From Tubiluchus corallicola (lineage: Eukaryota; Priapulida; Priapulimorpha; Priapulimorphida; Tubiluchidae), in the NCBI GenBank assembly GCA_030141605.1, contig JAQGDQ010000328.1, positions 64,001-109,698 on the forward strand: a stretch of DNA of 45,698 bases. Reading direction: 5' to 3'. The first letter of the stretch is position 1. The number at the start of each line of letters is the position of its first letter. Below the pieces are notes generated by a model. The model made no database searches and was not told where the DNA came from. It saw only the letters and a list, made by a program, of their open reading frames with translations. Positions 1-11,400 of this stretch are shown here, in pieces. The position numbers and the translations under genes were made by a program.

Positions 1-539
1 AGGTGCCACTAGCTGGTCGGCCGCTGCTTAGCGATATACTTCTGTGCAGTCTAAAGACATGTGCTCGCACTCAGCATAACCTTTTTGGTTATCGCATTTC
101 AAGGACCAATTTTTACATTGGTTTTCATAAACAATAAATATAATTCGTAACAATGAACAATTTCCACATAGCAAATTTCCAAAGCAAAATCCACATAATA
201 TTTTTGAATAGTTAAATGAATAAATGTATTTCAAACTCATTACTAATTAGACAGGGACTGCTGATTATGTTTACACCTTTCAGAGCACAAGGCTTGGCCC
301 ATTTTAGATTCAGTGGACTCAGCACAAAAACAGGCAAATGAACATATAGAAAAATAAACCAAAAATAGTTTGTGAGTAAACATAACGTATTGCAAAGAGA
401 AAGGGAACTTTCAAACCATGCTTGTAGTTTCGCTCAGTTCAGCAAACTGGTCAACATTTTTAAGTTTCCGCTGGCTATTCTCCTTTTATCACTAAATGGT
501 GCCCTTTTAAAAAGACTAAAAACAAATTTTCTGGATTAC
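1..539. other. Intron 3' of the last visible exon; no coding signal recognised
   Basis: Downstream (minus strand) of the exon ending at 540, beginning with a good donor at 539. I looked for the next PTP D2 piece (a YWP-type motif or a WPD/P-loop exon) in this stretch and did not find one, so the gene continues beyond the left edge. The 70-residue minus-strand frame at 28-240 has no phosphatase motif. Confidence 0.6.
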
Positions 540-674
540 CTCTAACTCCAGTAATCCAGGATTCAACATTACGATAGAGGCGGCTTCGTTTTGCATCACC
601 ATGCACCAGAAGTCATTGATGGTATCCGGAAGCGGATGCTGGGTTGCAATGTACTCTTTGCTTTTCTTGTAACC
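540..674 (-). CDS. RPTP exon 28: PTP D2, [12 protein letters not shown] segment
   Basis: A 45-codon, phase 0-0 exon with acceptor cag before 674 and donor gtaatcc at 539. It encodes [18 protein letters not shown] followed by [20 protein letters not shown]. This is the conserved PTP block that in active domains reads F-I-A-x-Q-G-P...FWRM.W......IVMLT. TQHP instead of TQGP is typical of D2 domains of receptor phosphatases. Same length and phase as the equivalent D1 exon at 9972-10106, so the two domains share intron positions here. Confidence 0.93.
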
Positions 675-3600
675 CTGTTTAAACGCATTACATTTGTACA
701 TAATTCTATTTCCCACCAACAGATGGCAATGAAACCTCATGCACAGAACAATCAATTGCAAAATTCGATCCTAAGGTACTCCTCCAACAAAATTTACTGT
801 TGATAACACAAAGTGGCTCCACCTGGCATTGAATGCCAAATACTTACGTCAACATAGGTAGCTTGTATGTAATCTCTGCCCGTCTCGGTGAGAATACGAT
901 CAAGACAAACCCGGTGCGTGTCAACTAAAACAGACAGACATTAAAAAAGTTAGTTTTGAGTAGACCAGGCACTGGAATTACATAAATTTTGAACCCAAAC
1001 TCAATTTTGCAACTTTTAAATAAATAAACCTGTTCACTCATACAATTTATTAATTAATACATTTTAGTCCTATGACTGACTGCAAAAAGGCTGAAAATAA
1101 GAAAATCTAACTCATTCTTAACAGCATGGTTTCCAGTCAAGAGCTTTCTGAAGACAAACAGTCACTGCTGTTGTCAGTAATCTTGAAAAGACCTTAGTAA
1201 CTTGGATAAGAAAAACAGCTATTTAAGAGCTTTCAAGTCTTGACATACTTAGATGCAAAAGCAGATCTTTTTGACAAAATGTTTATGAAAAATCAAAAGA
1301 TTATCATTGGCAACAATTAGACTTTTTAGTTTCAGTGGGTAAGTGGTTTCTTTGTAAGTTTTGTTTTCCTATCTGTAAACATACTTAATATAGTAAAAAA
1401 GCACGGAGTACTCGATACAGGAATTGCACTCTACCCAATTTCATATACAGGTATATTATAATGTGAATAAATGTAACCTGCAGCAAGTCTAAAACACCCA
1501 AACTTGCTGGTTTTGATTATAATTAACATTTTTCAGGTTTACATTTACAAGTGCTCTTACAGCTTAGACATCAGACATTTATGTTTTCGAAACGCTCATT
1601 TCTCAAACATTCACGGCACACAATTGACTTTAGAATTAGATTCTTTTGAGCTGAAGGTCACTTAAATTTCCTAACTGACTGATTTGCTATTAAAACGACA
1701 GGGATCAGTGTTAATTGTTTTACATGGTATGACGTCATTGTCTCTGTTCCTTTCTGCGTTTTCTTTGGCTTCGTTGGCACTCTGTTTACTCCTGAGCAAA
1801 GTGAGTTTACTCAAAGTCTAGAAAATAAACAACAAAATTAGATTATTATGCCATTTGAAACTGTCTTGACAATCAGAAGACCCAAATACCTTAAAATTTG
1901 ATATTAGAAAGGTACATCCCCGCAAATGATTTCAGGGAATAGCTTTATTGTTCCCTTAAAGGCACATTCAGACATAGAGACTTCTCTCACAACTTTTCGC
2001 TGAGAGTGATGTTGTAACTTCTGAACGGCTTGGCAACTTCTCTCACAACTTGCAACTGTTGCGAGAGAAGTTGCCAAGCTGTTCACACGTTACAACTTTA
2101 CGCTCAGAAAGAAGTTGTGCGACAAGTTGCGTGAGAAGCGTCTACGTCTGAACGTGTGATAAGTGATGACACAGATAAATATTTTTCTGATTATTGTGAC
2201 TCCATCACATCTTATAAAAGTGTTCCTCACTTTATTATACTTTTCTGCACTATTAGAGAACTGATATTATGCTGTGGTCATGATGATTGTAGACAACAAT
2301 CATTTGTGCCATACAGCACATTTTACAACACAAGCTGATTTTTATAGTCTGTACAGTTTACTTTAAACATGGTTTTATTGAATAACAGAGATTATAGTTG
2401 GTCTAGCCAGCATTTGGATTTGTGCAAAAACCTGACTTCAAACCGGTTTCTGCCGCCTGTCTTTTGCATGCACTTTAACACGCTATTTGATAGGCATCTA
2501 CATGTGAACTAGTTTTGCTGTTACTTTTCTGTTAAACATGATTATAACAAAATTTCTTATAACTTGTGACATTGTAACAAAATGTTGTGCTCATTCGTGA
2601 AATCACAGATGTCACAAAGTGTAAGTTCACATAATTTTCATTCTAATCTTACATGGTGAAACTAATCAAACTTTTGGTAATGTCTGTAAGAACTTGGTAA
2701 TATTTGTAGCTAAATGCAATTATCCTGTCTTTTACACATTCGAATGAAGCCTTACTTGTAGCAATAGCCTGTCAATAATAAACTGCACAACTGCATTGCC
2801 TTAAACGGAGCTTTGAGACTTGGTTATATTATCTTGGTCATAGAAAAGGACTTGGCAGTTTTATAAATCTCCTTCCCAATTTTTGGCAGCAGTATTTTTA
2901 CTGTTAAAACTTCCTATCAGCTTCTCCTATCATCAAGTGGTGAGAAAAAAATTATATATACAGACCACAATACATTATATAGTGAATTTGATTGGGTTGA
3001 GATTAGCAAAATGAAAAGAGATAAAAGTGATGAGATAAAAAAATTAGTAGTGTCTAATAAAAATAAAATGAACAGATACAAGAAAGAAACTGACGATCAA
3101 ATATTTAGCAAAGTATGGAGCAGTAACAGATCAATTCAGAGCAAATATGATGGGTGGATTAATCAAGTTGCAGCAGTAAGAGACAGGTGCCTTTCAGTAA
3201 AAGGAAAACGGAAACAAAAATATGGAAGTAATATGTCAAGGAAGTTAAATAAAGAAAGACGTAAGTTAAAACACGAAATGAGCGATGAAGAAGACTCTGA
3301 AAGAAAAAGAATGATTAAAATAAAAATTGAACTAATAGAAAATATGATGAGGAATGTGCAAAGGAAGGAACAAATAAATAGAATAAATAAAACGTTTTAT
3401 GTGGCCATCTCTACAACTATAAGGGGCATTCCAGCTGTTTGTCTAGCAGATCATCTCGCTTACGGTGTAAAATCGAAAGCCGGATTACCTCATACTGGTC
3501 TTCTATTCGTGAAACATGAGCTCCTGGTTTGTAGTTGTGCAAACCGTCGTACTTTTCGTTAAAATCTTCAGTGTTGTAACAAGTGTCCATGCTGACGACC

Positions 3601-5155
3601 GCCTCGTGTATAGCATCGTAGATAAATTCATATTGTTCCTAAATGATACAATATGATCTACATGTTATACAATCCACTCACTTTATATGCCACAAATCGA
3701 AGCAATCATACTAAGTCAACACGTGTACCGAAAAACTTTTTCTGTTTACATAAGTATGAAATGATACAACCGCTTAATAAAACAACCACGGGACCAGCAA
3801 AAGTGGCCTTAATAAACTGCAGTTTTTTTTATGAGTCGGCCTGTTGCAAACGCGCGTATTTGGCAAGTACAGTACAGTACAGTACAGTAGTTACAGCGGT
3901 ACAGTAAGCACATCACTCGAATTAATATTATGACAATTAAACAGGAAACAGTCTGCTCACTGGGCATGCATGTAGAATGGACTCAAGCGTACAACAGTGA
4001 TTCAAGTTCATTCTACAAACTAAAATGCATTTTTGCAGCTGTACATGCAAAGCGGTTATGACAAAACAATCAACTTTAACTTTTAGTGTGACTTTGACTA
4101 AGAAGAAGTGATTCTAGGGAAATGGAACAAATTATCAACTGCGTACATTCATACCTCGGTTCATATGACGTACCTTGCTTTTACAGATATCAGAAAAATC
4201 TGACAAAATCTGGCCCATTAAAAATTCCGCATACTGTGGACGCAGACCGTTGTTTCGCAAGCTGACTGCTAGTTGGCAGGCCATGACTTTGTTTACATCA
4301 TTACACCAGTGCAACGAAACAGCCATGTATGTCATAAGCGGCCTAAACTAAGGCATTTTTGAGACAATTAAGTGATTGCTTCTACATTACCATGAGTCTC
4401 ATACATGGTGCATAAATATTAGCTTAGTATGGGTAAATACGGACAATCGCAAAGTTCGGACCGATGTCTCCCCGCTTTTGTCCGGCAAACCGAGATAAGA
4501 GTGCACTTTAAAAATAGGCAAGCTACCGGAAATACGTGTTAATTTTTCATTATGTTGTAAATTTTGTCATTTAACACTGAAAAACGTGAAATATATACGA
4601 GATGTACCAGTGACTGAATACTGAAAGCTTTCTCATTTCTCAAGGTGGCCACGCAGCGTTTCACGTCAACGATGTCCTCTTTCTGAGCCTGATTTGCCAA
4701 CCAATCCAGAGCAATGAACACGCCGGTTCTTCCAACACCAGGACTAAACCGAAAAAAACATTTTGACATCGTTAGAATTTTGCTACAGTCGGTACAAACC
4801 ATTCCATCCAACATCACATGCCTTTCATTTGTATACGGCCAAAGCTTGTTATAACGTGCCGTTTGTAATGCCAGTCTCAAGTAGCAGTCAAGTCTGGCAA
4901 AATGAAATGTTTATATATGAATAATAATATTTCTGGAGTCCCAAAGTGGGCAGGGCAGCATAAAAACATTTGACTGTATTCTTAGCAGCACGATATGCCC
5001 ACACTTGCATTGACAAATATAAGTAATAATGCACCTCATTATAATGCCATACTTGCTTAATGCCAGCTTTTTCTAGATCCTAAAGTAGGCAGTATGAAGA
5101 GAGTATTAGAAAATATTGCCCCTTGTAAACACATGAACAAAATGCATGCTCACGA

Positions 5156-5199
<44 letters not shown>

Positions 5200-5201
5200 G
5201 A

Positions 5202-5267
<66 letters not shown>

Positions 5268-5331
5268 CACTATCATTATTAGTATTATTATTTATTATTA
5301 TTATTATTATTAATATTATCATTATCATTAT

Positions 5332-5419
<88 letters not shown>

Positions 5420-8400
5420 ATTATTTTATAAAAGATGAGACTGGGCAGGCTATATTAGCTCTTAGACCAGCTCATATTATAAAGTGATAAGATTAAAATA
5501 CATGAGCTTGCATTGCATTACATTACTTATGTTAAAAATATGATAAAATAAAAACAAACAAAAAAATCAATATAACGTATACGAAGTGTTAATTTATCAA
5601 AATTGGGAGAGACCATTGAACTAGGGTAATAATGTTTCATAAAATTCTAACAGATTCGCAATATTTTAACAATGCTATATATATATATATTCGGCTATAT
5701 AAGTACAATACATAGTTTTATTCCTATTTCACTTTATATTTTCAAGAAAATTATCACCTTTAGTTTTAAAAAACAGAATCAGTGGTATCACCATATCATA
5801 AAAGTTTTCTTTTCAGATCCGATTCTAAAATGTCCATCAGAATACATACCAGCAATGCACGACGATCGTTTCGCTGTCCGACGTTGGAGCCAGCGACATG
5901 ACAGCTCGGTAAAAGTTGAGCAAAGACGTCGGGAACTCCGGAACACCTTGGAACGGCCACGATTTTAACATGAAATGCTTAACGACTTTAGAATGTCCCG
6001 TCTCTTCCTGAATGGTAATACACATTATATCTCTGTCATACACAAAGTTGTACAGCTAATATTATTAAAATTTACATCAGTAAAGTGTAGTAAAGTAATA
6101 AAACTATATTTACATTTCCCGTTTTTGAAAAAAAAAACACAAACACATGTCAGACTTAACAATAACAGAATAGCCTGATGTATCTCATTTAATCCTAACA
6201 AAACATGGCTTCTTTATTTTGACAAAAGCTTTATTGGAGAGGGAGTAATCCGTTTTTGTGGTAAACGGCTGATCAGGGTACAGACAGTAAAGTATTCGGG
6301 TTGTGATTTTTTGACAAATTATAGTTTTTCAATTGATTTTTGAAGGTTAAGCAGGAAAATTATTGGTTCCGTTAAAAATATCCTCCCAAGTATGGGCCAT
6401 AATCACAATGTTAGTAGCTAACACAGTGATCGATACATATTGTCTACCAATTTGGTTATACGGATGTGAAATCGGCAGTGTATCAAAGAATGAAGCTAAC
6501 GCCATCAGGGTAAAATGGAACACTGTTTCTAGAAAATATTTGGCTTTGGACAAAACAAAACACATTTTATGATTTATATGATTTAAGCAATACTGATTTC
6601 GCCTCTGAAATGTATGTCAATTCTTTTAAATTACTTTCTATGGAAGTCTTGGTTTCACTTAACGACGTTTCACTTATTATATATACAAGTTTGTTATCAT
6701 TGCAACCAAAAGGTTGAATTGCAGCACAGCGTAAAATTAGAAAATATAAAAACTTTAAAAGAAAAAGCAAAGTAGAACATACAGCAATAAGCACTATTAC
6801 ACTATTACAAAATACATGAACGAAATACAGTGATACCTCGAGATACGAAATTAATTCATTCCGGTGGGGCTTTCGTATCTTAGAATTCTCCTATTATGAG
6901 ACAAGATTTGCCATATAAATGGCGTAATTCATTTCAGTCCCTCAAAAACAGTCGTATAAAGTGTAAATATTGTACCCACCCAAAAGAAGTATGTTCGTTA
7001 ATGATCGATTGTCGAAAGGTTTCGCTCATGCTCCCCTGTGATAGCACTTAAACGCATGCCACTTTCATATTTTTCGGACGCATGGTCATTGAATGCATTC
7101 ACGTGAGATAAGAGTACAACAAAGCGTTCACATGATGCTATGAAATGCATTCTGGGAGGACCGCTGTCGCGCGGCACTTTTGATTTTCGTTTTCGTATCT
7201 TGAATATTTTTCATAGAATGGGACGGAAATTTCTTCGAAGCCCGATTCGTATTCTGAATTTTTTGTATAATTGGGTTTTCATAAGTTGAGGTTTCGTTGA
7301 AATGTGAGCGTAAACTTATGTTTGAAAATTAAATAAACCACATGATATAAAACTGTTCTTAAATCTCTCTATTCGGTATTTAGGTAATGGGTATTTTAAG
7401 TGGTGGAGCATACGTTATCTATGAGTTAACGCATCTAGCAGTAGATTGTGGATTATATTATTAAGAGCTTTAATTGACAAGAACAACTTTGTACAAAAAT
7501 TTTCACAATGGTTAAATAAAGGTTGAAGATTTGCCAAAATTATTTTGAATGAGCGTTTTTGAGCTGTTTCTAAATCAGAGAGATTTTGGGAGAGAGAGGA
7601 GTGCCATACCGGACAAGCGGATTTAAACATATTCAACAACTGGTCCAATCACAGTGCTGTTTTTTTTAAATATATGAACAATCATCATTACAGCATTGTA
7701 CATAAAAGTATTTAATAATATATTTATTATTATGTGTACAAGATGCCAAGCTGCAAATGATGCGTGGGGTACTCAAGAAGTATTTACTTGTTTAGAGCAC
7801 CCCAATTGAATGTGGACTGAGTGTAGTAGAAAAGAGCAGTAAAGGAGCAGAAGAAAGGTTAATAGAAAAACAGAAAGAAGAAGAAAGGTATGATGGTATC
7901 TGTATGAAGTAACATGAACTATAGAAATGTAAAAATTGACATAGCCAGCAGCACAATGGATTCCGACAGGGACGGCAGTGTAATTAATCAAATTGATTTA
8001 TTCTGTATAATTAGAAAAGATTTCATTTTTAAAATTTCTTTTGAAGTTATTTATAGATAAAGAATTTTTTATGTATTCGTTTATGTTATTCCAAAGTCTA
8101 GGGCCAGTGTTAGTGATGAAGTGCCTTGCCGCGTCAGTCCTGCAATACTTAATACGAAATTCGTTAAATCTTGTTGAGTAATGTCTTACGTTAGTATCTG
8201 TTCACTTTCATCAGAACACTAGGAGATGTCCCAGCCAGCGGCGGATTATGATTTTATGGGCCTTAGGCTTGGTCTTGGAACGGGCCTTTTAAATGTTGCT
8301 ACACTGCTGAGCTGACGTGTTTTTGTGGAGCTCTCGTCGTATCACGAGATGATCACTGATCATCAGACAATTTATCACTGATGCATATTGAGTCAGATAT

Positions 8401-11400
8401 GTTGAAAAAATGGACTTTATAACTGACTTTGCCCCCAGAAAAATTCGGAAACTGAAATTTTGAACTTCTTAAACTGTGTAAACGTGAATTGTGTAAACTT
8501 AAGTTGTGTAAACTTGAATTGTGTAAACTTAAATTGTGTAAACTTGATTTGTGTAAACTTGATTTGTGTAAACCCGATTTGAAATATAGTGACTGACTTT
8601 TGAAAAAAGAACTTTTTTCTATATTTTATTTTGGCGGGCCCCTTGCTCTTTTGTCAATTTATTTTTTTTACAAAAAAATTTTTTTTTCGTTTTATTTTGC
8701 CGGGCCCCTTTTGATCCCGGGCCTTAGGCTTCAGCCTATTCAGCCTATAGGGCTATCCGCTACAGGTCTCAGCTTCTTTCATTAGTCGCAAAAGCTAAAT
8801 TCTTTCACTGGCTTCAGCGTAAATTGAATGGACATGGGTGTTAAATCTTAAGCATAAGTTCCACATATCGTGACCACTCTTCTCAAAAGATTTAAACCCC
8901 AGGACATTGGTCATAGATACAATTCATTACTGATGAACAATTATGTACCGTTTAGATCTTTTTAAAAACAATCTTTCGTTTGCACAAGAACAAACCTACA
9001 TTCGTCAAATTGAAGGTGTGGCCATCGTAATCTGCAGTCTGTTGGGTTGCCTTTAATTCAACCTTTACGATGCCATAGACTTCAGATCCAGTCTTGGGCC
9101 AGTATTCTGCACATTTTTCCTGTAAACAAAGAGCATATTCACACTTGAAAAGACAGAAGATGTTCAACAAGACGAGCTTTAAACACGCTAGAAAAATGCC
9201 AGCATCAGAAACAGTCTATTATTAATATGGTTACAAAGCAACTAATTTACAAAACAAAAAACTACCGACTTTTTGTCAGTAATGAGAAGACACTAACTAT
9301 TCTATAGTACAAAAAGTTGTAAAGTACTTCTCTGAGCAAAATGTGCTTGGCTGAGTCAGACGCCATGAACAATGTACAAAAATTTTCACAATTTCAAGCC
9401 GAAAGCAGCGCGCAATTTGAAAATATTTTAGGAATGAAAACGCATATATCCTGCAAGCAATACGTTGACATTTTACCTGTGATAAATGACAGATAAACAT
9501 TGGGGTAAAGTTTACAATTCTCCACACACAAAAAATTTGTTCGTGAAGCAGATTAGGATTAGGGTTAGGGATGGGATATTTAAATTATGTGGGAAACTGG
9601 AAACTTCTTTCAAATATTCACCAGTCATTATAAACGAAAATTGGATTCGAGCGAACACATTTTTTTTCGGGTAACCATCGAATTTTTCAGGCAGCGGGTG
9701 AAAAAATATGTGATGAAAAATGATGAAATGATGAAAAAATATTTTTCATAAAAAGAAATCTCGAAATTTCTCCATATCACAAAATGAAGTACCCGAAATC
9801 CGGGCATTTTCTTTTATCAAGGGGTGGAGTGAAACAGTTCCTGCCTCGAAGTTGAACTGTGTTTTTTCTCAGTATTTTTCCCCGCAAAAATGGCTCAGCT
9901 CCTCCCCGGGAAAAATCAGCACATGCCTATGAAAAAAATGATTTACGATTATCTTATATTTCATATCTCACCCTCCCCTCCTCCATACAGTTGGTGAGCA
10001 TGGCAATGGTGTGTGTCTCTTCCTGCCAAACCATTTTCCAGAAATCTTTCTTCGTGTGAACCATTGGGCCTTGGGTGGCAATAAATCGGTTTTTCTTACC
10101 ATATCCCTAAAATGCAAGAAGATGTTAAAGATTTTCCGAAAAGGAATTTTTCAGAATGAGCTACATTTAACAAAGTACCATAACTCGCTTGGTATATATA
10201 TTATATATACAATCAGGTAAACATGTGTTCATTTATTAATAAAAATTTGCCATTTACTGTAAATGAACCACCGGCTGGTTTCACAAAGCTCTCGCTAAGT
10301 TAGCGACGTCGTTAATGAATTTCCTAAGCTATTAATAACGATTTCATTAACTCAGTGACAGCTTTGTGAAACTGGGCTGTGTGCCCTGATTCTTTGTCAC
10401 AGTATGAAGCCACGGAGAACATACGCTTTTGGAATTCTTTGTAACAAGAACAGTTTAGTTTCATGAAACCCATATTATAACGAACTTCATGCTAGTGCGC
10501 TGTAAACTAATTGTTAGTAAGATTCTTAATTGTTAAAACATTGGTTATATAATTGTGTACATGCATAACAAATCGTCCATAAGTTGGCCATTAAGCTTTT
10601 CTAGTTATTCACATATCATGAATCTCTATTTCATGAGGATAATTTTGATACCAAGTTCATCGCTCTATGTTATTTCTAAGCTGAGATAATCCACGTTGAA
10701 GTTGAGGTGTAGCCTACGCAGTGAAAAACATAACCTTGAGAAAATCGTTGTTAAAGTTAGCCATTGTTTTTGGTCATGTTTCTACAAAACACTTAGCAAC
10801 CGTACGAAAGTGTGGTTGCTATGGACTTTGCAAGAGCACATTGAAGTTATGTTTAAATCCAGTAGATCGCTCTTCCTGATGAAGATCTGGTCTTGTCAAC
10901 AGAAAAAAAGCCGAAGCAAAATGATTGCTTTCCACAAGCTACTATCGAAGTTTGAAAATACAAGTTTTTTTGCAATTGCAGGACTACTTTCTAGGCAGAG
11001 AAATGGGAATGGGGCTATAAAATTAAATTTTTAGTATTTTTTGGACACTTTATTGATAATTTCATGCTAAAATAATAAAGTCCAACATGTTTAGCGTTTA
11101 GTTTTATAAAAAAAAATTGACAGTTGACCAAATTTTTGGTGCATACTACTTTGAAGCATTACAACGTAGGTTTAACTACGCCGAGTAATGGACGGTTTCG
11201 GTTTGCAAGCACACAATTGGTTATTTACCAAACCGAGAACATAATCACCTGCACATATGATGCATTGATGTAGTTCGGTTCGTGCGATACACTAGATGCC
11301 AACATCACTCGATTGTGATCATCTGCAATTGTAAGCAAATCTATGTAAACATAAACAAATGTAAACAAAATATCGCTAGTTGTTGATTAATTACTCGTGG

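Noticed and set aside
28-240. 70-residue minus-strand frame as the next PTP D2 exon
   Set aside because: No YWP, WPD or HC motif and no alignment to the expected continuation after [10 protein letters not shown].
3411-3562. C-terminal part of the 183-residue plus-strand frame as LINE protein
   Set aside because: Most of it is antisense to phosphatase exon 25, which is well supported by splice sites and PTP motifs; the repeat must end before it.
4135-4335. 66-residue minus-strand frame between PTP D1 exons
   Set aside because: No phosphatase motif; matches the MITE ending at 33904 and 41883; exon 24 and exon 25 already join in frame (IQSL-EQYEF).
9549-9570. Telomere-like GGATTAGGGTTAGGG
   Set aside because: Only two to three units; too short to be an interstitial telomere block.
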